Below, piece after piece: positions 1 to 7,999 of a stretch of DNA of 23,065 bases; the first letter of the stretch is position 1; each line of letters opens with the position of its first letter. The notes below the pieces were generated by a model. The model had not been told where the DNA came from. It saw only the letters and a program-made list of their open reading frames with translations, and searched no databases. The stretch is from DATFWC01 sp045801465 (GTDB lineage: Bacteria > Pseudomonadota > Alphaproteobacteria > Rhizobiales > Xanthobacteraceae). The stretch is taken from NCBI GenBank assembly GCA_045801465.1, contig JBJMSU010000169.1, positions 1-23,065 on the forward strand, read 5' to 3'. The translations under genes and the position numbers were made by a program.

Positions 1-1484
1 ACCCACTGCCGGTTCTCAATTACGGCAACCAGGCGGGGGGCGGAACAGTCCATTACGGTGCGGTCTCGTGGCGGTTGCACGATGACGATTTCCGCGCGCG
101 ATCGCAGACGATCGAACGCTACGGCGCGTCAGCGATTCCGAAAGACTCGTCGCTTGCCGACTGGCCTTTGACGTACGCCGACCTGGAGCCCTTTTACGAT
201 CGCGCGGAATACGAGCTCGGCGTGTCGGGCAAGGCCGGCAATCTGCAGGGACGCAAGATCGACGGTGGCAACGTGTTCGAAGCCCCGCGCGGTCGCGAAT
301 ACCCGCTGCCGCCACTGCTGGTAGAGCAAGCCGGGCTGACGTTCGACGCCGCGACGCGCAACCTCGGCTATCACCCGTTCTCGACCCCGCGGGCGATTCT
401 TTCGGAAGCCTATCAAGGTCGGCCGGGCTGCACCTATTGCGGCTTCTGCCAGGCGTTCGGCTGTCACGTCGGCGCCAAGTCGAGCATCCTCGTCACAAAG
501 CTGCCCGAGGCCGATGCGACCGGCAATTTCAAGCTGGTGACCGGCGCCATGTGCTACCGCGTCAACAGCGACAACAGCGGCCGCGTCACCGGCGTGGCCT
601 ACTACGGGCCGGACGGCTCGGACAATACGATCGAGGCCGAGCTCGTGATCCTGTCGACGTTCATCTACGACAACACGCGCCTGCTCTTGTTGTCGAAGAC
701 GGACAGGTTCCCGAACGGTCTTGCCAACTCGAGCGGGCAGCTGGGCAAGCACGTGATGGCGCACATGATGCCGAACGTGTTCGTCGGGTTCGACGATCGG
801 CACATGAACATCTACATGGGGCCGAGCGCGCAGAAGCACACGATCGACGACTTCAACGCCGACAACTTCGATCACGCGGGCTTAAGCTTCATCCGCGGGT
901 CGCAAATCTCGATCGGCGCCGGCAATCTGCAGGGCGGTCCGATCAGCCTCACCACCGTCGCGGCGCCGGCCGGCGTGCCGCGCTGGGGCGCGGCGTATCG
1001 CGACTTCCTGGCGAAGTACTTCACGCGCCACGCCGCCATGGTCGCGCAGACGGAGAATCTGCCCTATGCCGACCAGACGATCGATCTCGATCCCAACGTG
1101 CGCGACGCCTGGAGCCTGCCGGCCCCGCGCATGACCTACGACTGGCGGCGCCCGAACGAGCTCAAGCGCGTCGAGTTCATGCAGAACAAGATGGAGGAGA
1201 TTGGTCGGGCGATGGGCGCCTCGGTGGTGTGGCGCACGCCGTTGGGCCCGGGCGCTCCGGGCGCGCACCACGAAGGTGGCACGCGCATGGGCAGCGATCC
1301 GAAAACGTCGGTGGTGAACCGCTATGGGCAGAGCTGGGACGTTCCAAATCTGTTCGTCGTCGGCAGCTCGAGCTTCCCGACCATGAGCGGCTTCAACCCG
1401 ACTCTCACGATCCAGGCGCTCGCCTATATGAGTGCCGACGCCATCGTGAACCGCTACCAGAAGGCGCCTGGGTCGCTGCTGTAG
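1..1484 (+). CDS. GMC-family flavoprotein dehydrogenase, gluconate 2-dehydrogenase-like large subunit (5' truncated)
   Basis: The frame is open from base 3 through to the TAG at 1482-1484, so the N-terminal FAD-binding Rossmann segment lies off the left edge and about 493 residues remain. The first visible residues (NYGNQAGGGTVHYGA) are the conserved GMC segment after the dinucleotide fold. A cysteine cluster CTYCGFCQAFGC is encoded at about 429-464; related membrane-associated dehydrogenases (FAD glucose dehydrogenase type) hold an Fe-S cluster with such cysteines. The C-terminus has HHEGGTRMG (about 1267-1293) and GFNPTLTIQALAY, which supply the catalytic His and Asn of GMC enzymes. The family oxidises sugars, sugar acids or alcohols in the periplasm and passes electrons to a cytochrome c or quinone. 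A small Tat-signal subunit gene often lies upstream (not visible). No cytochrome gene follows. The substrate cannot be told from sequence. Confidence 0.9.
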   Translation, partial: PLPVLNYGNQAGGGTVHYGAVSWRLHDDDFRARSQTIERYGASAIPKDSSLADWPLTYADLEPFYDRAEYELGVSGKAGNLQGRKIDGGNVFEAPRGREYPLPPLLVEQAGLTFDAATRNLGYHPFSTPRAILSEAYQGRPGCTYCGFCQAFGCHVGAKSSILVTKLPEADATGNFKLVTGAMCYRVNSDNSGRVTGVAYYGPDGSDNTIEAELVILSTFIYDNTRLLLLSKTDRFPNGLANSSGQLGKHVMAHMMPNVFVGFDDRHMNIYMGPSAQKHTIDDFNADNFDHAGLSFIRGSQISIGAGNLQGGPISLTTVAAPAGVPRWGAAYRDFLAKYFTRHAAMVAQTENLPYADQTIDLDPNVRDAWSLPAPRMTYDWRRPNELKRVEFMQNKMEEIGRAMGASVVWRTPLGPGAPGAHHEGGTRMGSDPKTSVVNRYGQSWDVPNLFVVGSSSFPTMSGFNPTLTIQALAYMSADAIVNRYQKAPGSLL

Positions 1485-1513
1485 CGGTTAGCGGGTTTTC
1501 CATTGCGATGAAT

Positions 1514-1625
1514 CGTCATGGCCGGGCGTGTCCCGGCCATCTCTCTTGGGTGGCACGGCGTTGCGTCTCGAAGCGGGATGGCCGGCACAAGGCGGCACAA
1601 GGCGGCACAAGGCCGGCCATGACAA
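1514..1625. repeat. BIME/REP-like palindromic intergenic repeat with expanded 10-bp core
   Basis: The outer arms GTCATGGCC (1515-1523) and GGCCATGAC (1615-1623) are exact inverted repeats. An inner palindrome ATGGCCGGG/CCCGGCCAT sits at 1519-1540. The right half carries three tandem copies of a 10-mer of the form GGCGGCACAA (1581-1610). It lies between the convergent ends of the GMC gene and the TctC gene. Similar paired palindromes are common between genes in Bradyrhizobium-type genomes. It may act as a bidirectional transcription stop or RNA stabiliser. Confidence 0.75.
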
Positions 1626-1651
1626 CTTGGCTGGTGGCGGGACACCCCCCG

Positions 1652-2626
1652 CTACTCCACGCGCAAGCCGAGCTTGCTGATGAGCGCGCCCCATTTCGCC
1701 TGGTCGCGGGCGATGTCGGCGGCATATTCGTCGGGCGTGGTGGCGAGAGGCTCGCCGCCCGCCGCGGCGATGCGTTTTGCCGTCGCATCGGACTCCACCA
1801 TCGCGCGGAGCTCGGCGTTGATGCGCTCGATGATCGGTCGCGGCGTTCCGGCCGGCGCGAGCAGACCGTAACGCACCACGGCCTCGAACCCGGGAAGCCC
1901 CGATTCGATGAAGGTTGGAACATCCGGGAGCAAGCGCGAACGTGTGCGCCCGGCGACCGCGATCGCGCGCAGGTTGCCCGATTGAATTTGCCCGAGCGCC
2001 GGCGCGATCGTGTTGAACCCCACCCTGACGTGGCCGCCGACGAGATCATTCGTAAGCGGCCCGGTCCCTTTGTAGGCGACGATCGTCATCTCGACGGCGG
2101 TCGCGGCCTTGAACAGCTCGGCGGCAAGATAGTTTTCGGTGCCGGGCGGCGGCGTGCCGATGTCGAGCTTGCCCGGCTGCGCCTTCGCCAGCGCGATCAG
2201 CTCGGCCAGCGATCCTGCCGGTAAAGACGGATGCGTCATCACCACGATGGGCGTTGCCGCGACGAGGCCGATGGGCGCGAAATCCTTCAGCGGATCATAG
2301 CCGGGATTGGCGTAGAGGCTGGGGTTGATCGTCGTCGTGCCACTGGTGCTCATCACCAGCGTGTAGCCGTCGGGCGCCGCCTTGGCGGCGGCCCGCGTGC
2401 CGATCACGCCGGCGGCGCCGCCACGGTTTTCCACCACCACCTGCTGGCCGAACGCCAGGGTCAGCTGGTCGGCGACGATGCGCCCCATGCTGTCGACGCC
2501 GCCGCCGGCCGGGAACGGCACCACCAGGGTGATGCTGCGCGCCGGATAGTCCTGCGCACGCGCCGGGAGCATCGCGGCCAGGGCGGTATTCAGGAGAACG
2601 AGGAGCGCCTTTGCCCGGGTCAGCAT
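1652..2626 (-). CDS. Bug/TctC family periplasmic solute-binding protein
   Basis: The 324-residue product is the usual length for the Bug (TctC) receptors of tripartite tricarboxylate transporters. It starts with a signal peptide (about residues 1-24, ending ARAQ), followed by the family opening YPARSITLVVPFPAGGG, then VENRGGAAGVIG, PDGYTL, a YKGTGPLTNDLVGGHV segment and the C-terminal PDVPTFIESGLPGFE and YGLLAPAGTP motifs. These receptors bind small carboxylates or amides in the periplasm. No TctA/TctB membrane genes are nearby, so it is an orphan receptor, as is common for this family. The ATG at 2624-2626 lies 17 bp after the stop of the upstream membrane-protein gene on the same strand, so co-transcription is possible. 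No clear ribosome-binding site is visible. The ligand is unknown. Confidence 0.93.
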   Translation of the reverse strand: MLTRAKALLVLLNTALAAMLPARAQDYPARSITLVVPFPAGGGVDSMGRIVADQLTLAFGQQVVVENRGGAAGVIGTRAAAKAAPDGYTLVMSTSGTTTINPSLYANPGYDPLKDFAPIGLVAATPIVVMTHPSLPAGSLAELIALAKAQPGKLDIGTPPPGTENYLAAELFKAATAVEMTIVAYKGTGPLTNDLVGGHVRVGFNTIAPALGQIQSGNLRAIAVAGRTRSRLLPDVPTFIESGLPGFEAVVRYGLLAPAGTPRPIIERINAELRAMVESDATAKRIAAAGGEPLATTPDEYAADIARDQAKWGALISKLGLRVE

Positions 2627-2643
2627 CGGATCGACCGGTTGGA

Positions 2644-5304
2644 TCAGCAGGCGTGCCGACGATGTGAAGTTGTTGCCGCGCCAAGCCTACCCGAAGAGGC
2701 CGGGCATGCGAAGCCTGCACGCTTCGGTTCGATCCACAATTCGCTGCTCGAGGTGCGTGCGGCATCCGGGCCGGACGGGTGCGCTCGGTAGTTGCCGATG
2801 GTCATGAACAGGCTGATCAACGCGATCAGCACGAGGCTTGCCTTGGCGAGCAGGTTGAGCATCCGGTGAGAGGAGGCTCTCGTCCAACGCACTGCGGCAG
2901 CAACGTCTGCACGCGCACCAGCGGTCCGGCCGGCGAGCGCCTTGTCGACCATCAGCGCGACGAGAAGGTCACCCTCAAGCCGGGCCGCAAGGCGTTTCTT
3001 CCACGCATATTCGGACTCCTGCGGGCCGCGCTCGGTCACGCCGCCGGTCTCGATCACGGTGACCCGGTGCGGCATCGTTCGCTTCGGGTCCGCTTCGTAG
3101 GCGGCGCGCCAAGCCTCCTTCAGCACCGACTCGAGCAGGGCGCGGTCCGTCGACTCGTCGATGAGCAACAGCACGCGATCCAGAGCCTGAGCGCCGATCA
3201 ATTTTCCCAGCTCGTATTTGCAGCCCAGCCGCTCCTGCGAAAAGCCGGACAGATCCATCACGATGATATCGGCCGGGGTCAGCAGCCGATCGAGCGCGGC
3301 GCGCCACGTCGCATCGGTGCACTGGATCGAGTTTACCGCGTAGCGAAGATCGCCGTCCGGCTTCTCAGCGAAGTGCCTCAGGGCGTCTTCGAGCTCGGTC
3401 TCGTCCTCGACGATCCGCGTATCCAATCGACCTCGCAACATGGCGAAGACATCGCCCGATCGATCGCCGGCGGTGTCCGGCCCGTCGAGCCGTTGCGTCG
3501 TTCCGAGCCATCGCCATTTCGCGGTCAGCGCCATGAAATCCGCCAGGAACGGACTGCCGAAGACACGCAATGCCAACAGCCGGAAAGGCAAGGGCAGCAG
3601 GTATTCCTGCTCGAGGCGCCCGAGCCTCCACCACAGGACCACCACGTAAGCGATCGCCGAGACAAACAGCAGCAACGTGACGGAAACGGCTTGCTGCGCG
3701 TAAGCCGGCGCCGTCAACAGCGTGAGGGCGAGCCAGCCTAAGCCGATGACGAACAGAAACCGCTTTCCCGGCTTTCCGGAATCAGCCCCCGCGCTGCTTT
3801 TGAACACGTCGAGGATCTCTCGGAGCTGCATTTCTTTCTTGAGCCACAGCAGGACAGCGACGCTGGTCCATGTCCCCCACGGCACGGCCCGTCCCGAGTA
3901 GATCATCCACCCGGCCACCGCGAGCGAGAAGGCTGCCGCGATCCACACCGCAATCACTTTCCCGCTGGGAAACTCGGCGGTGGCAAGCATTGCCGAAGCA
4001 ATGGAGACAACGAGGACGTAGGCGAGAACGAGCTGGAGCACGGCTTCGGCGTAGATGCGGCGCAGGCGTCGCGGACGCTCGTCGATGAGCCAAAGGCGGG
4101 TTTGTGCGACAGGCGATCCCGGCGGGACTTGGCCGGGCGAGACGAAGTGAAGCTCCAGTTCGTCGGGCGGCGCTGCGCCGGACCTGTTCGCGGCCTCAGG
4201 ATCGATGGCTGCGGCCTGCTCGAGCCGGGGCGTCGTCGTCGGCACGACGGTGCGCGGCTGCGTGACGTGCTCGGAGATCAAGACGCCGGCGATCCTCCTG
4301 AGCAGCCACATGATGCCGACGAAAATCCCGAGAAATGCCGCGGGCCAGAAGAATGGTCCCAGGACGGTGTGGGCGATGAACAGGAAGAGAACGATGAGCG
4401 GTACCGACAACAGCGCGCCAGCAATCCGTTGGCCATAGGTCGGGGGCTCGCCCGGGATCCCTGCTCGGGCACCGGGGCTCATGCGCCGGCCAATCTCGGC
4501 GAGTGCCTTTTGCAGCGGCGGCCAAGGAATCGCCGCAAGCGCAATGAGCGAGACGGCGAGCGCGGCAAAAATACCGGCAAGGCCAATTTGCTCGGATACC
4601 CAGGCGATGGTCCCGTCCACTGCCGCGATAACGGCTGCGACTGCGACCGTCACCCAAAGCGACGCGTATGAAGCAGGGCCAAGCACGCGGGCACGATCCG
4701 CCGCGGCTTCCATGTCCCAGGGATCGATAAATCCCTTCGGTTCGCCGCGCCGCGTCTCGATGCCCTGCGCGATCGCGTCGTCCAGCATCCCCCAGACTTG
4801 CGCACGCTCCTCCCTGCAAGCCTGCATCAGGTCCATGATCGGCTGAGCGTCTGTTTGTGCCTGCGCTCGGACCGGATTGGACAGGACGTAGGTCCGACGG
4901 CCGGAATAGGGACGGCGCCCGACGGTCGCGGCGCCGCGGATGGCAAGCCCGATCTGAACCTTTTCGGCGGCCAGCGCCCATGGGTCGCGGCTGTCCTGCT
5001 GGAGCCATTCAGCGACCACTTCGCCGACCTCCCGGGACTCGGTGACCCGGAGACGCGATTCCGGAGAGGCGTTGGGCCAATCCGCCGCTTTTCCTGCGGG
5101 CGCGACCGTCAATGCAGAGTCTTGCTCGCCGATCTCAGTCGCCGGGCGTTCCGCCACGGAGAGTCGGATTTCCCCGGCGCGTTCGGAGGCGAGCAACGCG
5201 GCCTTGAGCACGGCGATGACCAGCTCCCGGTCCGAGAGTTGGGCTTGGAGCGTCACATAGACGGCTTCGCTCGGCGCCAGGACTGGTGTCGGATCGATAT
5301 CCAC
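2644..5304 (-). CDS. Large polytopic membrane protein with C-terminal TIR-like cytosolic domain, function unknown
   Basis: The chosen GTG start (5302-5304) has GGAG 10 nt upstream and gives 886 residues. The frame stays open to 5478, but the extra 58 residues look non-coding and would run into the divergent gene. Using GTG numbering, residues 1-210 are soluble. Hydrophobic segments lie at about 212-232, 242-260, 294-313, 318-338, 418-442, 448-469, 515-534 and 538-559, and a last one at 814-837. Between them, residues about 576-790 form an alpha/beta domain with TDATWRAALDRLL, ADIIVMDLSGFS, GCKYELGKLI and DRVLLLIDESTD. This pattern (W, hydrophobic strand, Ser-rich loop, C-x-x-E-L helix) resembles the second half of TIR domains; Glu698 would take the place of the TIR catalytic Glu. 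From memory similar proteins are widespread but uncharacterised. A receptor or signalling role is inference only. Confidence 0.75.
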   Translation of the reverse strand: MDIDPTPVLAPSEAVYVTLQAQLSDRELVIAVLKAALLASERAGEIRLSVAERPATEIGEQDSALTVAPAGKAADWPNASPESRLRVTESREVGEVVAEWLQQDSRDPWALAAEKVQIGLAIRGAATVGRRPYSGRRTYVLSNPVRAQAQTDAQPIMDLMQACREERAQVWGMLDDAIAQGIETRRGEPKGFIDPWDMEAAADRARVLGPASYASLWVTVAVAAVIAAVDGTIAWVSEQIGLAGIFAALAVSLIALAAIPWPPLQKALAEIGRRMSPGARAGIPGEPPTYGQRIAGALLSVPLIVLFLFIAHTVLGPFFWPAAFLGIFVGIMWLLRRIAGVLISEHVTQPRTVVPTTTPRLEQAAAIDPEAANRSGAAPPDELELHFVSPGQVPPGSPVAQTRLWLIDERPRRLRRIYAEAVLQLVLAYVLVVSIASAMLATAEFPSGKVIAVWIAAAFSLAVAGWMIYSGRAVPWGTWTSVAVLLWLKKEMQLREILDVFKSSAGADSGKPGKRFLFVIGLGWLALTLLTAPAYAQQAVSVTLLLFVSAIAYVVVLWWRLGRLEQEYLLPLPFRLLALRVFGSPFLADFMALTAKWRWLGTTQRLDGPDTAGDRSGDVFAMLRGRLDTRIVEDETELEDALRHFAEKPDGDLRYAVNSIQCTDATWRAALDRLLTPADIIVMDLSGFSQERLGCKYELGKLIGAQALDRVLLLIDESTDRALLESVLKEAWRAAYEADPKRTMPHRVTVIETGGVTERGPQESEYAWKKRLAARLEGDLLVALMVDKALAGRTAGARADVAAAVRWTRASSHRMLNLLAKASLVLIALISLFMTIGNYRAHPSGPDAARTSSSELWIEPKRAGFACPASSGRLGAATTSHRRHAC

Positions 5305-5476
5305 GCTGTCCGATCTCCAACTTGGCTCGCTGCCCCGCCGCGGAGCCAGACGACAGTCTGGCGATAGCTCGGTCTGGCTGCTGCTGAGACGAGATCTCGA
5401 GGACCGTAGCCCGGCTACAATGGTCCTGTCGTGAGATGGTTCACACCGGTCGCCACAAAACCCGAGAGGCAGCTGC
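5305..5476. promoter_or_regulatory. Divergent intergenic promoter region between the TIR-like membrane protein and the MscS-like gene
   Basis: These 172 bp separate two divergent membrane-protein genes. A TACAAT hexamer at 5416-5421 could be a plus-strand -10 element, with no good -35. A GAGATCTC palindrome lies at 5391-5398. The plus-strand gene has GAGAGG at 5464-5469 as ribosome-binding site. The promoter itself is tentative. Confidence 0.3.
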
Positions 5477-6070
5477 ATGGATCAGATCGTTCAATGGCTG
5501 GATCGGCATAATGTCACGGCAACGACCTTGCTCATTACCGTCGTCCTGCTGATCGCGGCTGCGATCGTCATCTTCCTGCTGAAACGGCTCCTGCAAAACT
5601 GGCTGAGAGGCGTCGAGGCACGGCTCGGTTTGCCATATGAGGCCGTGCTCACGGTCACACGCATCGCCAGCGGCGCCCTATGGGTGATCACCGTGCTGGT
5701 GGTCCTGGAGATCTGGGGCATTGGCGTGGGCGGCCTTTGGACCCTCCTGGTGAGCGCCGCAACACTGGTCGGCGTCGGCTTCCTGGCGACCTGGACCATG
5801 GTCAGCAACATCACGGCCAGCCTCTTCATCATGATCTGGCGACCGTTCCGCCTGGGCGATAGGGTAGAGATCCTCCCGGAGAACCTGAAAGGCCGCGTGG
5901 TCGATCGCGACCTCATGTTCGTGGTCCTGCGCGAGGAAGCCGGCTCGGCGATCCGCATTCCGAACAACTTGTTCTTTCAAAAGATGTTCAGAGTGTCGGA
6001 TAGCGAGCCATCCTCGTTCGAAACGCTCGAATCCATGGCAGCCCGGACCACCAGGGACCTGCCGCCGTAG
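5477..6070 (+). CDS. Small MscS-family mechanosensitive channel protein
   Basis: The 197-residue protein has transmembrane segments at about 16-38 and 60-84 and a longer pore-type helix at about 88-125. The MscS signature follows: GVGFLATWTMVSNITASLF, then IMIWRPFRLGDRVEI and a beta domain ending RIPNNLFFQKMFRV (to about 173). The large C-terminal alpha/beta cage domain of E. coli MscS is missing; the protein stops soon after the beta domain, so it is a minimal MscS type. Such channels release solutes when membrane tension rises. The ATG is preceded by GAGAGG with 7-nt spacing. It is divergent from the large TIR-like membrane protein. The next gene downstream starts 206 bp away and is probably a separate unit. 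Confidence 0.9.
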   Translation: MDQIVQWLDRHNVTATTLLITVVLLIAAAIVIFLLKRLLQNWLRGVEARLGLPYEAVLTVTRIASGALWVITVLVVLEIWGIGVGGLWTLLVSAATLVGVGFLATWTMVSNITASLFIMIWRPFRLGDRVEILPENLKGRVVDRDLMFVVLREEAGSAIRIPNNLFFQKMFRVSDSEPSSFETLESMAARTTRDLPP

Positions 6071-6225
6071 CGACCCAAGAGAATTGGTAGCGCGGTGCAC
6101 GGGCTTGCCGACCGCATCCCGTTCCGCCGCGGTGCCGACACATCAACGACAAATGTAAGGCGGCCAGAAGCTGCGGCCGACGTTCCGATAAGGTGTCAAC
6201 CTCGGCCTTATTCTGCCAGAATGGC

Positions 6226-6252
6226 GGAAGATTCTCCCGCCGAGGGACCGTT
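6226..6252 (+). promoter_or_regulatory. Degenerate EcfG-like promoter upstream of the HpnP-like gene
   Basis: GGAAG at 6226-6230 and CGTT at 6249-6252 are separated by 18 bp. The EcfG consensus is GGAAC-N16/17-CGTT, so this differs by one base and one spacer position. It would start transcription near 6260, upstream of the chosen ATG at 6277. It is noted because hpnP is under EcfG control in Rhodopseudomonas palustris. Confidence 0.2.
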
Positions 6253-6276
6253 CCCAAGGCGAAAACCGTAACAGAG

Positions 6277-7938
6277 ATGCGAGGCCGCGTGCGTTGTCCA
6301 ATTCCCGTCAGGAACGAGCGCCGAGTCCTGTGCATATTCCCGGCCTATGCGCACTCGTTCGGCACCTTCTCCCACGCCTATCCGTTGATGTGGCGCGTGC
6401 GCGCCTTCATGCCCCCGCAGGGGCTCCTCGTGATCGCCGCCTACCTGCCGGAACGGTGGTCGATCCGCTTCGTCGATGAGAACCTGCGTCCGACGACTGA
6501 AGCGGATTTCGCGTGGGGGGATGTCGTGCTCGTCAGCGGCATGCACGTGCAGGCGCCGCAGATCCGCGACATCACACGACGCGCCCGGGCTGCCGGCAAG
6601 ACGACGGTGCTGGGCGGGCCGTCGGTATCGGCGGCGCCGGAAATGTATCCGGACGTCGACTATCTGCACATGGGCGAGATCGGCGATGCCACCGACGAGC
6701 TCATTGCCTGTCTCGATCGCAGCATCGCGCGGCCGGACGCGCAGATGCGCTTTGCCACAAACGAGCGGCTGCCGCTCTATGACTTTCCGATTCCCGCCTA
6801 TGACCTGCTTCCGCTCGGCCGTTATCTGCTCGGCAGCCTGCAGTTCTCCAGCGGGTGCCCGTATCGTTGCGAGTTCTGCGACATACCGGCTTTGTACGGG
6901 CGCCAGCCGCGCCTGAAATCGCCGCCGCAGCTGATCGCCGAGCTCGAGAGCATCGTGGCGCAGCGCGCGCACCCGGGTCTGGTCTATTTCGTCGACGACA
7001 ACTTCATCGGCAACCGCAAGGCCGCGCGCGAGATCCTGCCGCACCTCGTCGCCTGGCAGAAGAAGAACGACTATCCGCTGCGATTTGCCTGCGAGGCCAC
7101 CCTCAACCTCGCCAAGCAGACGGAGATTCTCGCGCTCATGCGCGAGGCGCAATTCCAAACGGTGTTCGTCGGCATCGAGACGCCCGAGGCCGATGCGCTC
7201 AAGGCGATGCGCAAGGAGCAGAACGCCACGCTGCCGATGATGGAGGCGATCGCGACCTTGAACAGCTATGGCCTGGAAGTCACGTCCGGGATCATCCTCG
7301 GTCTCGACACCGACACAGCCGATACCGAAGCGCGGCTCAAGCAATTCATCGACCGGTCCAATATTCCGGTGCTCACCATCAATCTCTTACAGGCGCTGCC
7401 GAAGACCCCGCTATGGGAGCGCCTGGCGCGCGATGGGCGCATCGTCGAGGACGCCAGCTTGGAAAGCAACGTTCGCTTCCTGCGGCCGTACGACGAGGTG
7501 GTGGAGATGTGGCGACGCTGCATCGCCTATGCCTACGACCCCGAGCGGTTGTTCGCGCGTCTCGCCTACCAGGTGGACGCGACGTATGCGAACCGGATCG
7601 AGGCACCGGTGCGCGGCCGGCTCAAGGCGGCCAACCTGCGCCAGGGCGCGACGCTCGCGGTAAATCTGCTGCTGCGCGTAGGCTGGTGGTCGGACTATAG
7701 GCGCGCCTTCTGGTCGGCGGCGCGCCGGGCGCTGCAACGCGGCCAGATCGACGCCGCGCTCAGCATGGGTTTTGTGGCGCACCATCTCATCCAATTCGCC
7801 CGCGAGGCGATCCGCGGCGAACAAAATGCGTCCTTCTACTCGATGCGCACGCGCGACGAGGCCGTTCTGCAGCCGACGCATATGCGCAGGCGAATGGAAC
7901 CAGCCACGCTGGTCGACGCACGCGACCAGACTCGCTAG
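6277..7938 (+). CDS. hpnP: B12-binding radical SAM protein, hopanoid C-2 methylase (HpnP-like)
   Basis: From the ATG at 6277 the protein has 553 residues; a GTG 84 bases upstream is also in frame, but the family starts close to the RVLCIFPAY strand. Residues about 16-150 form a cobalamin-binding-type Rossmann domain without a visible DxHxxG motif. The radical SAM core follows, with SSGCPYRCEFCD holding the CxxxCxxC cluster ligands Cys194, Cys198 and Cys201, then YFVDDNFIGNRKAA, ACEATLNLAK, FVGIETPE and GIILGLDTDT. A DUF4070-type C-terminal region includes LLQALPKTPLWERL. The opening SHAYPLM..RAFMPPQGLLVIAAYLPE and RFVDENLRP matches what I remember of HpnP, which methylates hopanoids at C-2 using a cobalamin intermediate. 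Paralogous DUF4070 proteins exist, so the exact substrate is probable rather than certain. No other hopanoid genes are in the window. Confidence 0.75.
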   Translation: MRGRVRCPIPVRNERRVLCIFPAYAHSFGTFSHAYPLMWRVRAFMPPQGLLVIAAYLPERWSIRFVDENLRPTTEADFAWGDVVLVSGMHVQAPQIRDITRRARAAGKTTVLGGPSVSAAPEMYPDVDYLHMGEIGDATDELIACLDRSIARPDAQMRFATNERLPLYDFPIPAYDLLPLGRYLLGSLQFSSGCPYRCEFCDIPALYGRQPRLKSPPQLIAELESIVAQRAHPGLVYFVDDNFIGNRKAAREILPHLVAWQKKNDYPLRFACEATLNLAKQTEILALMREAQFQTVFVGIETPEADALKAMRKEQNATLPMMEAIATLNSYGLEVTSGIILGLDTDTADTEARLKQFIDRSNIPVLTINLLQALPKTPLWERLARDGRIVEDASLESNVRFLRPYDEVVEMWRRCIAYAYDPERLFARLAYQVDATYANRIEAPVRGRLKAANLRQGATLAVNLLLRVGWWSDYRRAFWSAARRALQRGQIDAALSMGFVAHHLIQFAREAIRGEQNASFYSMRTRDEAVLQPTHMRRRMEPATLVDARDQTR

Positions 7939-7999
7939 CAAAGACGCGGGCTCGGACGGGCTTCCAAGCGTGAGCCCACCGATGCCGCCGGGGTGCCGC

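Noticed and set aside
1581..1612. CRISPR-like short repeats
   Set aside because: Three direct 10-bp copies without spacers inside a palindromic element are not a CRISPR array, and no cas genes are present.
437..2224. A 595-codon plus-strand frame overlapping the GMC and TctC genes
   Set aside because: It crosses two clear genes and the repeat between them, and the product is Arg-rich with no family signature.
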